In this document: positions 1 through 12,234 of the stretch, piece after piece
Layout of the letters: each line of letters starts with the position of its first letter
Position numbering within the stretch: position 1 is the first letter of the stretch
Assembly: GCA_018343915.1 (NCBI GenBank)
Contig: JABRWF010000001.1
Location: 1,302,001 to 1,366,000 of the forward strand
Direction: 5' to 3'
Length of the DNA: 64,000 bases
From: Agroathelia rolfsii
Lineage: Eukaryota; Basidiomycota; Agaricomycetes; Amylocorticiales; Amylocorticiaceae
Notes under the pieces: model-generated
The model's database searches: none
Told to the model about the DNA's origin: nothing
The model's input: the letters and a program-made list of their open reading frames with translations, nothing else
Made by a program: the position numbers and the translations under genes

Positions 1-729
1 ATACCAATCAGAGCCCGAGAAAGAGATTCGAGAGGTTTGGGAGCGGAGATAGGCAGCTTCACTGGTGCTTGATTACCGCGAGTCAGGTAGGAGCCTTGAC
101 CAGATACACCAGTGTACTATGAAAATGAAACATGAACATATGTAGATGCAATTTATACGAGACCAACATACGAGCTGATCAAGGAAAGGGTTATAAATGA
201 CGCCTAGGACGGGTCGGCGCTTGTAAATCAGGCCAAGAGAAATGCAAACGTATGGGAAACCATGCACAAAGTTGGTGGTGCCATCTGCAAAGCACAATAT
301 GTATTTAGTGATCATCATATTCTTGATTTCTGGGTATGGCACTCGCCTATGGGATCAACGCAATATGTAGGCTCATCAGTCAACGGGGGACGAGAGCCAG
401 CGGCATAAGACTCTTCCCCAATACTATTGTCAAGTTACGCGTGATGAATATGTATGAAGGACCAGACAAAAGACTATAGAGGAAAACGCGTTGACTCACA
501 ACTTGAAATGGGGGTATTTCTCGGTGATAGCTTTCTTGACGAGCTCCTCAACCCTGACATCGTATTCGGTGACAAGATCAACCGAGTTTTTCTTCTCATT
601 CACATCAGGAGCAGACGCAAGGATTGCGGCAGAGCCCTCGAGAATGAGCTTCCCTGCCTCGCGTGCGAGCGAAACGGTGAAGGTAAGGATGGATTGCAAG
701 TCGTCTGCGGACAGGTTTGTGGTCGTCAT
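1..729 (-). CDS. Inositol monophosphatase, partial (C-terminal part beyond left edge)
   Basis: Mg2+-dependent phosphatase that releases free inositol from inositol monophosphates in the cytosol. I read four exons on the minus strand: 729-500, 423-347, 284-172 and 116-1, the last running off the window. Exon 1 is the N-terminal helical part. Exon 2 starts with the family metal-binding motif IGEES. The exon 2/3 junction rebuilds [14 protein letters not shown], the hallmark metal and substrate motif, and exon 4 opens with [11 protein letters not shown]. About 178 residues are visible, so the C-terminal metal site lies outside. The ATG at 729 is the only start that fits. Intron 2 (346-285) uses a GC donor (gcgagt). 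The gene is transcribed divergently from the proteasome gene to its right. Family assignment is secure; substrate preference cannot be read. Confidence 0.9.
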
Positions 730-1165
730 TGTCTAGACCTCGAGGACTTCGCAAGTGGATGCTAAAAGATGGTGATAGCAGTACGCAGACAGCAGGCTGG
801 CAATCGATAAACTGGAAATTGTGAAAAGCTGATGGAATCCATCTCCGTGCACGTTTGTTGCTGCCAGAGCAAGCTGTGATATCATCATAACCGCACACGG
901 TAACTTGTGACTGAAACCTCAATTTTGAATTCTCGTATAAGGTGATTACATAACAATTTTAGTCCAAAAAAGGTGGGATCGAAATTAGGGGCTTTTGCTT
1001 CCATTTGCAGATATGCCAGAACGCGTCTACCCTCGACGCGCGTCTTTGGACTTCATACCATAAATCCTCGCTTGATATCCCTCTTGCCCGACTTCCTGTT
1101 CTCTTTGCCCTGCCCTGCTTCATTATTAATTATCACGGCTTTGAACACTTCCATATATCCTTGTC
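730..1165. promoter_or_regulatory. Divergent intergenic region between inositol monophosphatase and proteasome alpha-5
   Basis: A 436-bp spacer between two divergent start codons, so it must hold both promoters. It has pyrimidine-rich stretches just before the proteasome ATG, typical of fungal 5' leaders. I saw no specific binding site I would name. Confidence 0.4.
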
Positions 1166-2227
1166 ATGTTTCTCACGCGCTCTGAATACGGTTAGAATCT
1201 CGTTGGTCCAATAGATAACACGGGCATTGCTGAAGCAGACGTGCATAGATCGTGGTGTCAACACCTTTTCACCAGAAGGACGATTGTTCCAAGGTATGTA
1301 TGTACATAAACTGCGTACGGATATAAACATGATGTTCAACGTACTACGCAGTCGAATATGCTATTGAGGCTATCAAAGTACGCCTATTGCGTCTTACACT
1401 AAACGATCTATAATACATAATCATTCTCACCTCTTTAATTGCAACCCATATCTCTCAAACAGCTCGGCTCAACAACAGTAGGCGTTCGTACCCCCGAGGG
1501 CGTCGTCCTTGGCGTAGAGAAGCGTGTCCAATCACCCCTGCTTGAATCATCGTCGATCGAGAAGATCATGGAGATCGACCGTCATTTGGGTTGCGCTATG
1601 TCCGGACTCACCGCAGACGCACGCACTATGATTGACCACGCACGTGTAACATCGCAAAACCACGCGTTCACATATGACGAACGTATCAAGGTAGAGAGTG
1701 TCACACAGGCCGTTTGCGATCTTGCCTTGCGCTTTGGTGAGAGTGTGCATGACGAGGAGGCGATGATGAGTCGGCCATTTGGCGTTGCACTGTTGATTGC
1801 GGGTGTCGATGAGCTAGGGCCCCAGCTGTGCGTGATCACTGATGCCAGATGATTTGACTCATGCTGTTATGATGCTCATGTCGCGTACAGATTCCATACT
1901 GACCCCTCTGGCACATCTGTAAAGTATGACGCCAAGGCTATTGGCTCAGGCTCAGAAGCTGCTCAGAGCGAGCTGCAAGACAAATGGCACAAGGTGTGTC
2001 TACCTCATAGTTTTGTTTTATTCATCGTACATGCTTTTTCTCATTTCCAACTTACGCCCCAGCAAATGACCATTTCGGAAGCACAAACATTGACATTACG
2101 CGTTCTGAAGCAAGTTATGGAGGAGAAACTGGACAAGAACAATGTTCAACTTGCTCAGGTGACAAAAGACTCGGGCTTTAAGATCTTAAGTGATGACGAG
2201 CTGGCTGCAGCCATCGAAGCGATGTAG
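1166..2227 (+). CDS. PUP2: 20S proteasome subunit alpha type-5
   Basis: Alpha-ring subunit of the 20S proteasome core, structural rather than proteolytic, in cytosol and nucleus. Six exons: 1166-1190, 1249-1293, 1352-1377, 1463-1827, 1891-1993 and 2063-2227, giving 242 residues, normal for the family. The three small first exons assemble [19 protein letters not shown] and then [10 protein letters not shown], the conserved alpha-subunit N-terminal signature that gates the pore. The main exon carries LGVEKR and [15 protein letters not shown], typical of alpha-5. The C-terminus is acidic ([12 protein letters not shown]). All introns are short GT-AG. The ATG at 1166 is fixed by the alpha signature. 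I see nothing odd in the gene. It converges with the RidA-family gene downstream. Confidence 0.95.
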
Positions 2228-2381
2228 AATAATTAAAAGTTATATCCTTTGGACGGAAATATCATGTATTTTTTATATCAACGAGACGACCAGTCCCAAT
2301 GCTACTGGTTAGTGTGCAATCTGATCGGCTCGATATGACAGGGCAGACTTTATTGATCTCACAAAACGTTTCAATGTATTT

Positions 2382-3182
2382 TCATTGGAGATTCTGAGCA
2401 ACAAAACGTTTACTTGAGGCTGTAGAAACAGAACAGTTCTCTTTAGAGATAAAGTGGCATTGAGAGATGGAGCTTTCAAACCTCGCGATTGCCTCAATTT
2501 CGAACTGAACGCCTTTTGGCAATTTGGCAACCTGGACAGCAGACCTAGCCGGCTTGTGCTCTCCGAAGAACTCGGAATAGATGCCATTCACGACAGTAAA
2601 GTCGTCCATGGATTGCAGAAAGACCTGTGAATAGCGACGTGAAATTCATGAATATAAACGAGACTTTACTAGATGTCATAGAAAGATAACCATACTGTAG
2701 TTTTGATGATCTGACCCACAGAGCTTCCACTGGCTTCAACGACAGCTTTTAGGTTGGCCAAGGCCTGGTATGTCTCGGGCACAATGCCGCCGGGAACGAC
2801 TTCCCCTGACTCGGGGTCGAGCGGGACGCAGCCTGAGATAAAAACGAGGTCGCCGACTTTGATAGCTTGAGAGTATGGGCCGACGGCAGGTGGAGCCTCT
2901 TTGAGAGTTCGACATTGTTTTATGGGTGAGATTCAGGAAATTTCGGGGAAGAAAAATGGGAAAATTAATGCAATTTATTGAGCAATGATGGATTATTTGG
3001 GCGTTTATGATTAAGATCACCATACTTTCAGTGTTGACCGGGGTCAGTGATGGATGAGTAGGAGGCATTCTGGAAGCTGATTGATAGTGAAAGGAGGCAC
3101 GACAAATGTTATCGTATACACGTCTTGTGTGGACTTGGGAGCGTATAGCAGCTGAAATTGGACGAGCAACTCGACGAAGCAT
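2382..3182 (-). CDS. RidA/YjgF/UK114-family enamine/imine deaminase, probably mitochondrial
   Basis: RidA proteins hydrolyse reactive 2-aminoacrylate-type enamines and imines released by PLP enzymes. Three exons: 3182-3026, 2898-2696 and 2624-2382. The core reads [20 protein letters not shown], then [14 protein letters not shown] with the family's substrate-binding Arg, then FEIEAIA. From the ATG at 3182 the protein starts with about 38 Arg/Ser-rich residues ([16 protein letters not shown]), like a mitochondrial presequence; an in-frame ATG at 3068 would give a cytosolic form. The model has 200 residues against a usual ~130: the extra is the leader plus about 30 C-terminal residues after EIEAIA. 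That tail is atypical and may instead be a missed last intron. The core identification is firm; the exact 3' end is not. Confidence 0.85.
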
Positions 3183-3582
3183 TGTGTGTATACTAAATTG
3201 GCAAGAAACTGAAGGCGCCGGACTTTGTCGGCCGTGGTAGTATCCCTTTGCCCTCGACCAGCACTACGAAACTTAGCTGGAGTGACACTCTGCTTCGAGT
3301 TTGGAGTATAGCTCAATGGGTCTCAATGGTGTTTTCCCCTCCTATGACATGTGGTTACTGAGTCCTCAACCACTCTTTCATTGCAAAACTCGCCTGCTAG
3401 TGATATATGTGTTTGCGTGCAAAATTCCGCTAGCAAAGCGTAACAAAGCATGCTACCTGAATTTTTATTTGAAGCCAATCCAAGTGGAAATGGGTGAACC
3501 CAAACCATGACAGACTTTTGGCACATACTGTACGCTGTGCAGTTGTTCTGTTCCTACTAAATCATCTTCGTACCACTTTTTA
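3183..3582. other. Intergenic stretch, nothing recognised
   Basis: Only short unconvincing open frames. It should contain the promoter of the RidA-family gene on the minus strand. Confidence 0.3.
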
Positions 3583-4240
3583 GTCGATTAATATGGATCG
3601 TAGAACAAAGCAGATTTCCTGGAGGCCCATCAGAATACTACAATTTTCAGGTCAGCAGCGCAAGTTTCATGATGCTCGGAAACGCTGCACAGAATGTTAC
3701 TGTATTCTTGTCGGATGCTCCCCTGGTAAGGTTCGACAATCGATTTTATCCTCGGCGTCCTATTTCTCTCTTTTCTTCCAAATATGTCGCTGGTACATCG
3801 TCTTCAGCTGAAGACTATGGACCACCATGCTCCCTGTATTATTTGCTACTGCTACGTTGGGTGAGCTTTTTGGTGATCAAAGATGAAGTGACACATCTCA
3901 GAATAAAGTACATCCATAGCCTTATTTATGGCAACTGTACCGCTTGTGCACCCTCAATATTGAGCTCGTCGACAACGTAACTGTAGTAGCCACAGTGCTC
4001 AAAACAGCCACCAATGTCATGATTACTACTATGATATCTGCTAAAATCCTCTCTGTAAGCCATAAGCTCAAAAATGCGCTGCTACCTCATACTATATGGT
4101 GAGTCCTCAGACCTATACCATCGTGATCACTATAATCATGGGGTCAGCCCCCCCTGATGCCATCTTTTGGACAATTGCATGCGCCATGATGTTCATGCCT
4201 TCAACTTTTCGTATGTAGTATTCAATCATGTTTATCGTAT
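3583..4240 (+). pseudogene. Decayed multi-pass membrane protein gene (agaricomycete 7TM-like family)
   Basis: Several exon-like pieces on the plus strand translate into hydrophobic segments in the order seen in the large agaricomycete family of seven-helix integral membrane proteins. The first piece (about 3583-3725) contains FPGGPSEYYNFQVSSASF and ends at a good GT donor. A second (about 3780-3861) reads CRWYIVFS, a stop codon, then RLWTTMLPVLFATATLG. A third (about 3977-4100) reads NVTVVATVLKTATNV and onward. The in-frame stop and the lack of a clear start or end suggest a broken copy. Family membership is inferred from the hydrophobic pattern and remembered typical sequences only, so confidence is low. 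Confidence 0.35.
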
Positions 4241-4818
4241 GGTCTGCATACATAGTTCATCATCTTGTCTATTAAATCTGAATTCTTATTTGCATAAAGT
4301 GAAACAATGCCCTTTGTATTCATAAACACTAGTTGCTCGATTAATCTCGCTCAAAGCACTGCATGGTCCCGGATATACTAGTTTATTTCACTGGCAGATT
4401 GGTCTTTGCAGCTCGTGATACCAATGTCGATATTTCTGAGACTTGACCGTCTCCGATTATCAACATGAGTGGCCTTGAGAGTTAACCATGCAAGATAATG
4501 TCTTGGGCAGCAAGGGGATCTCTCGTATCCACCAATTGAGTTTTTGCGGGTGGCTTCCTTTCCTGTTCTTATGGTAAGGTAGACGGTGCTTGAGATTACT
4601 TGATGCGGTTAAATAGGATAACATGCGAGTCGTACGGCAAGTGTCAGGGACGCTTGCTATAAATTTGGTGTTATTCGACTCGTTTCAAGCAATTAAAAAA
4701 TTATGGAATTCATACAAACACGAAAAAGAATGATATACAGCTAGTAGTGCAATGCTCTGATTCTTTTTGAAGAAAGGTTCTCTCAAATACGATGTGAAAC
4801 TACTCCAGATCAAGCAAT
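4241..4818. other. Intergenic stretch, nothing recognised
   Basis: AT-rich sequence with many stops on both strands. A short continuation of the decayed membrane protein gene may extend to about 4330. It also holds the 3' flank of the Rpp21 gene. Confidence 0.3.
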
Positions 4819-5455
4819 CTAATCCCTTTTTTCTCCTGTTGGATGGGAAGCTCGACTCTTTTGAGTACTTTGATTGTGGGGAAGATTCTCTGTTTCAGGT
4901 TGTTGTATGGAAATTTCTGTAGGATGTGTAGGGGGCGCAGGTAGTTTTTTAGTGTGATTACAATTATTGCATTTATATACAATAAGGTGACCATGCGTTT
5001 TTGAATCTATGAAGTCAAAATAAGAAGCATTTATCGTAGGTTAGCTGCTGATGGTACGTACTCTTAACGCGAACCCGTAGGTTGTATCCCGGAGCGAGAA
5101 CAGAATGGCACTGTTTGCATAAGGACCTCTTTACTGAGGGGTCACTGTGTCATTGCATGAGCGACTCGTCGCGTTTACAAGAACCACAAGCAGAAGACCG
5201 CCGGGTAATGTTGCAAGGAACGCACATCTTGGTTACAGTCTTACGCCCTACAGCTATCATCATTTCGTTGAAACCAGTCGACATATTTGATGCAGAAGTT
5301 ATTTTCTTCTTTCTGTTACGGCGAAGCATTTTGTTGCCTTTTGAGCTTGAAGCATTGTGGGATGAACTTGAAGCTTGGTCTGGAGATATTCTGTTCAGAT
5401 AGCAGCTGGCTTGATAAAGAAAATTCAGCCGATGATAAATATCGTTGCCAGACAT
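4819..5455 (-). CDS. RNase P/MRP protein subunit, Rpp21/Rpr2/Snm1 family
   Basis: Zinc-ribbon protein of the nuclear RNase P and/or RNase MRP ribonucleoproteins, which process pre-tRNA and pre-rRNA. Three exons: 5455-5226, 5126-5062 and 5006-4819, giving 160 residues. The N-terminus reads DIYHRLNFLYQASCYL, the family's first helix. After a Ser/Lys-rich insert comes MMIAVGRKTVTKM. Exon 2 gives the first zinc half-site LCKQCHSVLAPG, followed by RVRVK. Exon 3 gives the second, YKCNNCNHTKKLPAPP. A frame stays open upstream to 5602 but has no ATG, so I chose the ATG at 5455, 6 codons before the LNFLYQ motif. Intron 1 ends in AAGAG, a weak acceptor. Whether it serves RNase P, MRP or both cannot be read. 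Confidence 0.8.
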
Positions 5456-6473
5456 GTTCAGTCGCGGTGTTAGGAAACTTAGAGGAGCCTCATTTGTTAG
5501 TGCCAGTAGACGGCCAAATCGGGCCGATGCGGTGATGTCAGTGCGAGTGCAACTTCCTGAGTCCAACTCAGACAATAGGATACTTTCATTCTGAGTACTC
5601 AAATCATGGCGAAGATGGCACTACTGATATGTAATAGTAGTGTTAATCTTACTAGGCTGTCAGTATTGGGTTCAAGAAAATTGCTATACATTGGCATTGC
5701 AATGATACGTTAGTGGTCAAGCGAGATCCTGAACTTTTCTGATTAGTTCTCAACCTGTGCGTTCATTTATCAAGTTTCGGACCTTTTGTTAATGTATAAA
5801 TCCGATGACCCCACAATTCATCGTGCAAGCCTGACAAATATACCTAGGAGCTGGTCGCTATCTGCTGGATAGGTACCCATCTCATCAAAATATGATCTCA
5901 GAAGTAAAGCGCTCATACTAGTAGTTATAGGAACCCTGAAGGAGTCTTTTTAATTGATTCTGCAACCATTATCAGCACGGAGCCTTGGCTTCGGTATCTT
6001 GCCATAAGAAATGATCATGTCAGACTCTCATCCCGTTTATTTGAATACAAAGTATCTCATCTGGTCATTATCTTGGGTTCTATTCGGAAGATGCTTTGCA
6101 TTGGTGGCACGCTTTCCACATTTCTTCGTGATCAAAGCTCGGGGATTGGTCCTTAATACGTATAGAACTATACTTGTATCTTTCTCCTTATGCAACTTCC
6201 GCGCTCTCTCTTCATTGCCACACTTACTTAGAAATGAATACGTAAGCGGTGAGTGGGACTGGGTAGGAGCATGTGTATTAATTATTGGTCCGGCACTCAA
6301 GTACTCAAGCTTTGAGTCTGAAATAGGATTGTAGTGTATTCTGCAGCTATTGTTTAGAGTAATTTAGTATATTTGTACAGTCGATATGAATTGCTGGCAT
6401 GCATCAATATCTTCATCATTGTTGTGTCGCATAGTAGTATATACTCGATGTAGGCACTTTATTCCTCTTTTCA
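5456..6473. other. Intergenic stretch, nothing recognised
   Basis: Open frames here, such as 6011-6334 plus, lack recognisable motifs and overlap opposing frames of similar length. The region contains the promoter of the Rpp21 gene and the 3' flank of the P450. Confidence 0.3.
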
Positions 6474-8598
6474 CTATGAATTGCTCAACTCATTTATAAG
6501 GGATACTACTTTGGGAGAACGAGGTTTTATTTCGATTTCGTATGGTGTAAGGTGGCTGACCAGGGGAGATTTTGTAAGATGTTAGAAATGTACAATAATA
6601 TTACTTACCTCACTATCCCTGGTAGTGAGTCGCAAATCGGCTCAGTGACAATACCATTCTGAATCTTTTTTTGTATATCCAATGTTGCCAATGACATTGC
6701 TATTGCAACAAATAAAGTATCGTCAGCTAAAAGCCGACCAGAGCAGATCCTGTGAAAGTTGTCAGATATAATATGTTAAATATCACTTAAACAATATTCA
6801 CCGTACCTTCTACCGTGTCCAAAAACTATTTGTCTAGGATCTTTTTCGGGATGTTCGCCTAAAAAACGCTCCGGACAGAAGCTCTCCGGGTTCGTATATA
6901 TGCGAGGATCCTTCAACATACAGCTTTAGAATGCGGGTTGAGTAATTCGTACATTCTGGTCAATGAAATAGTAATAGTAGACTCACTAAATGTTCGCAAT
7001 AACAATTGATCCTTTTGGTATGAAGTACCCTGCATGAATGTCGTCTTTTGATGATTTGTGTGGGATGCCTTGAGACAATAGTATCGATATACCGTCAGCT
7101 CTCATGATATCTACCACTGGATGTATTTCCAAATGGGTTTCACTATTGCTTACCGGCGGGTACAACAGGATTCCACCGATATATTTCTTGAATCATAGCA
7201 TCCAAATAAGGGAGATTAATCCTATCCGACAGTTGTGGAAGTCGATTGCTTCCTACCACTGTATCGACCTCTGCTTGCGCTCTTTTAAAAACACTTGGAT
7301 AAAGCGTCATAACCAAGAAGAAAACACGTAAAGTAGCGTATGTCTGTGGACGTTAGTTGTTTTGTTCCAAATTCATGATTACTGCACACGAGGCTATATG
7401 TCGGAGTATACTCACAGTATCAGTACCCGCCGTATACACAACAAGCGAAACACATTTTATAAATGTCTCTTCCTCCGGAGTAAGATCGTCAACAGACTCA
7501 ATCAAAGTTGAAGCAAAAGATGGACTATAAGTTCCCGAAGCCTGATTATCATAATTATCAATTATAAAAATACATTTAGTTGGATGAACAATTGTGAACA
7601 GTATTTTAACGCACCATCTGTTTCTTGACAGAGTTATACGGAGCATTTATAAGTTCTTGGCTATGTTCGAGAAATTCTTGAACAGTTTTCTTGAAATTTG
7701 CTCCTAGAAACCAGTCTGGAACTTTGGTGACTACAAAAACAATGCCAACGTAAACCATAAAATGTAAATAAAATCAAAGTATCCTGCTCACGAAATGGTA
7801 AGTAATCTACGGCCCATGTTGCAGGAGCTGATGCATCGAAAAGTTCACGAAGACCTCTCTCGGCGTTGAATATGAAAGGATCATTATTATCCTTGGTTTC
7901 GTATCCATAAGAAATCCGCAGGACGAGAGAAGCGGTATAGCTACAAAAGAAATAGAATAGTTAGTAAAAGCATAGCGGCATAGAAAATGTGCTTACTGTC
8001 GTATGTGGTCAGCCAAATCATCAGGAGATTCCAATAACCGTCGAAGAAATGAACGGCCTTCATCTTCAACTAAACCGCCAAATTTGCTGACCGCGGCAGG
8101 TGTACCAACCAATTTGTGTAAATGCATACGCTGCTTCTTGAAAGCCTTTTCTCCAGCATTAAGGAAGATTATTGTATCGGACCAACCACACAATCTCATC
8201 ATTGTAGATGTTTCTCTATCAGAGTATATAGAACCTTTAACATCCAGCATCTCTTCTGCAATGGTTGCCGAGTTCAAAATAATTAGCTTCGTTCCGAAGA
8301 TGGTCATGGATGCAATGTCGCCTTAAAGGAATCCATGTTGGTTTTGAAGGAATGTATCAGAGATAAAGCTTGTACTAGTACCATATTTTTTTCCCAATTC
8401 CGCATATGTTTCCCACTCTTTGGACGATGGAGCTTGAAGTAGATTCCCAATGATAGGTAAACCGCGAGGGCCGGGTGGAAGGGGTGGATGTGAACGTTTG
8501 TTACGAAGGTGCAGATACCAAAACAAATAAAGCAATGTAAAAAGACATATAAATTCAAGTTGTGCGGCAGAGGCAATGTCAAAATTCGACATGATCAT
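6474..8598 (-). CDS. Cytochrome P450 monooxygenase
   Basis: Haem-thiolate monooxygenase, probably ER-anchored. The N-terminus has one hydrophobic segment (about residues 12-28) then the proline hinge PPLPPGPRGLP. Exons are joined by many short introns; the first intron removes a false extension so that ELGKKYG joins DIASMTIFG. Motifs in order: I-helix AGTDT; ExxR as EIYR in MIQEIYRWNPVVPA; PKGSIVIAN; PESFCPERF; and the haem loop FGHGRR/ICSGR, split by an intron just before the cysteine. The C-terminus ends IKPRSPKVVSLINELSNS at the stop at 6474. The pattern matches the fungal CYP64/O-methylsterigmatocystin oxidoreductase-like group common in agaricomycetes. No neighbouring biosynthetic genes suggest a substrate. 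An in-frame second ATG lies at 8592. Confidence 0.9.
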
Positions 8599-9492
8599 GA
8601 TAGATGAAATGCGAGGTTTCTCATACGCAAATGTATCAGCCTCAAGTTTACTCGCTAATATATATATGCAGAATTTCTAACTTCTGGCTATTACTGGATT
8701 GATAACGCATATCCGAGTCAGAGCCGGGCTTCATCTAAAGCAGAGTTCTCTTCCTGGTGTGACGCACCCACATAATGGTTATTCCGAATCATGGCTGCAT
8801 GAATGATCATGCAAGCACGTTTCAATGAATTCAAAGCTTCTATCTATCACGATGATGTTTCTGTTCTAATCGAATCCCTTATGACCTGAAAGTGTGTAGA
8901 TAGAAGCTAGAATTGGTGAAAGCCGACTGTCAGTAGGCCAGAATCTTTTTGCCGATGGGTACTAACCTCATAGAGGTTTGAACTGTATCATATAATGCAC
9001 ATGTTTACAAAGTAGACAAATATACAGACGGAAATCCATTGATTTTAAGCGATATCATTAAGTCTGAAAGGCCGGTATTACTATTACTTCATAGGAACGT
9101 ACAGATCCTATAGGTCAAAATGAGTTGAAATGTGCGGTTATAGGGGGAACGAGTTCTCTCCGGCGAGGTCAGTCCCAAGACGCAAAATAAATAGGAAGAT
9201 ATGGTGTAGAGGTGAGAAAGCTTACGAGAGATCCTTAGGGGGCATAGTGTCATGATCTGAATGTCCGGGCCGATGGCTTACATGCGCTTCAAGTTGCAGC
9301 TCGTGTCGCACGCAGAAGTTATCATTCTTGTACTGTCCTCACTCAAAGTATTTATATATCGCCTAATTGGCTAACTGTATCTTCTTGTAGAAATCTATGA
9401 ATGCACAGACGCACAGATTTTGTGGGTAGGTACCCAGTGCCGATAGGCAAAATGGCTAGAGTCGGTTCACGTGCCGGCATGTATAGATATTA
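8599..9492. other. Intergenic stretch, nothing recognised
   Basis: No coding frame with recognisable sequence. It contains the P450 promoter (a TATATATA stretch near 8659) and the 3' flank of the kinase-like gene. Confidence 0.3.
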
Positions 9493-11938
9493 TTACTCCC
9501 AATTGGTTATGAGCCTACGTATATACCTATCAAAATCTCTTTTCGCCTCTCTCTCAACTTGTCTTTTAGTTTTAGGCTTGGCATCTTTCATTTCGATGAT
9601 GGGCCTGCACCATTCAGACAAACGTGGCCGCTGCTCCGGACAATCATCCATTAGCTTGTTTGCGAAATCCAGGAGTCCTTCGTCATCTCCATTATACATG
9701 TTCGCAAACTCCTTGAAAACGACACCGCACGAATATCTGTCGGCTCTGATTGGGCTGTAGAATGAAGGCGTGCCTTTCAAGCTCCACCCTTCTTCAGGCC
9801 CTATTTCTGGTGCCGTGTAGTCTCCTTCAATATAACCAGAGATATCGTCATTGTCATCCTCAACCCACACGGCTGAGTCAAAATGAATGATCTGTAAGCA
9901 AAAATCGTCCGTATAGACGAAATGATCGGGATTGATGACGAGATGCGCAATGCCATCGTCGTGAGGGAAAGTAAGACCTTTAGCCAAGTCACGACTCAGT
10001 TGCACAAACAGGTCGCGCAAGAGGCCTCCTTTTTCGTTGTAAAGTTGCAACGCAAGCCGGTGCCGTTTCGGAAGTATAATATATCTCCCCATACTTGAAT
10101 TAATAACTTCTACGAGTTCAATAATATGCTTGCATGGTTGCTTGATTGAGCCGAGGTAGTGTAAATTATCTGCTTCGTATGAACCGGGCCGAAGTCGTTT
10201 GGCTAGGTATGGCTTCCAGTTCGTATCCCCGATTTGGAAAATCGTCCTTACGCTGTTGTAATATCATTTTTTGCTTTCAATAGGGTTCAATTTCACCATA
10301 TTTCCGTCGCTCGTACCTCGTACCATATCTTCGGCTGAGGTAACTACCAATATTTAATGGCACTGAAAGGAGTATTGCTCTTGCTACGCCCATCTTGACT
10401 TGATGCATTGTTTTCATCTTCACTAAATGTTTTGGCCGTTCGGGGAGAGTCATTCACAGACTGGAGAATGTATTTGTCAACAAGACTCTTAAACTCTTGA
10501 GGCTCTCCAGATGGTGACTTCGAGTTGTTACTATTGTTTAACAACCAGTCCGCAAGATTGTATAGTTCGCATATGAAATAGAAATGCTCCTTTTTGGAAT
10601 GTAGTTGGAAAATCTTTTTCGTGACGTAGACTTTTGCAGGGCCGTCCGTGGACGTCTGTAAAAAAAGATTATAAATTCGAAATACGGAGGGAGTATGCGG
10701 CATCCACTTATACCTCCTCAATCTGAAACATCAGATAACGACAGATATTGAAGTCTTCGTCCAAGTAAATGAGAGGAAGGACGAATTCCCTGGGCTTCCC
10801 TTCTTCTCCTAATGTAAGGTTTGCCAGCCTCACGTAGCTCCCAGCCTGAAGAAGCATATGTTCAGGGGCCTGACCTTCCTCATCTTTCGAGTAGCTTGCG
10901 AACAAAAGACAGGGAAATCCGTATTTCCACCACGACGCATTACTCGGGGGCTGATACTGCACTGTGTCTTTCATAATTTTCTCCACGGTAACTTGTGATA
11001 CCAGCTTCCATGGCCATGTATCCGTGCCACTTCAGATGCAAATGAGGACCAATCCCAGGAAAGAAAATAAGCAGACGCACAAACGGTATTTGATCGTTGC
11101 TCCTTCAGGATCAATCAAAGCCATGTAGTCCAGTAACGGATAGAAGAACTTCGAATTAGTGGCGGCTTCCAGGTCGTTCTCGGAAAATCTGACCCCTCTC
11201 TTCAGCTCGTTCCACATATGCAGCGCCTCAAACGTGGCTGCCACTTTACAAATACTCTCATTTGCACCTATAGACTGATCGTCGTGAGCGGACTGATAAA
11301 GCCCCTTTTCGGAGGTTAGCTCTAGCTGTAATTCTTCTTTAATCTGAAAGGAGTGTCAATGGCTACATAGTGCAAGGGAAGAGATGATACACACAAAATC
11401 ATCAAGTTCTCGCTTTCGAAGCAATGTATCATTGAATTTCTCAACGTAGATAGGCACAGGGGAAAATTCATCAGACCACCTTTCTACAGCATGCAAATCT
11501 ATATCTTTTATCGTCAGTGGACCTGGCCTACGAATTTGAATAGAGATCTTTTCGTATTTCTCGAAGAATATTGCTCTATGTTCATCGACTTCCTGACATA
11601 GGGCTGGAACGTCATGTATGCGAGAGAGAGAAAAGAGGGCATCAAAGGGGAAATGCACCAAGAGACTGTGGCACAGTAACAACCAATATCTCGTTCTCGC
11701 GCAGGCCGAGCTTCGAAAGGTAGATGTTTCCTTCAAGTTCTTCAAGCTGATTATCAAAAAATGCTCTCTCGACAGCTGTTGACCATTCTGCACTGGGTGA
11801 ATCCTTGAGTAGCGTGGAATCTTTAGGCCTCCACGCTCCAAGGCGGCCAGGAAGCGACATCGATAGTCGTTGGCCGACCGTCCATTTTAGTTCAAAATAA
11901 GATCTCCAACGGCCATTCTGAGTTTGAGGAGTGACCAT
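9493..11938 (-). CDS. Protein with C-terminal kinase-like domain lacking catalytic residues
   Basis: Minus-strand multi-exon gene. The N-terminal ~300 residues (exons around 11938-11650, 11610-11395, 11350-11085, 10990-10712, 10665-10360) are not recognised; pieces include ALCQEVDEHRAIFFEKYEK and FFYPLLDYMALIDPEG. The last exon, about 10241-9493, is kinase-like: KPYLAKRLRPGSYEAD (possible ATP-site Lys), IAHLVINPDHFVY where HxDxKxxN is expected, IIHFDSAV where DFG is expected, YTAPEIG, and DRYSCGVVFKEF as the F-helix. The catalytic Asp (HLV for HRD) and the metal-binding Asp (HFD for DFG) are both missing, so it is probably a pseudokinase. The start is uncertain: the frame stays open to 12100. 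Fungal effector-like and self/non-self receptor proteins sometimes have such tails, but I cannot assign one here. Confidence 0.6.
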
Positions 11939-12234
11939 GTGACCATGTCTCCGGAGTTGATGAGGAGGCAGGAGATATTCATGGTGATAAAGGGGAAGGA
12001 CCAAGAGACACAGACTCGAAGTCCACATCGTCCGTTGACAGCTCATTCGGATGTAAATGATCCTGGTCTCATGTAGGCATTCGTTTGGATTGGGTTTCAT
12101 GCATCGATAGTCAAATGCAGTCTAATTCCATGGCTCGTCGTCCCCTGGGGACCAGAATTAGACGCACAAGCTTTAGAATATCAGATGTATGCAACTTGAA
12201 TGGGTATTAACATGAACGTAGAATTAAACATTAA

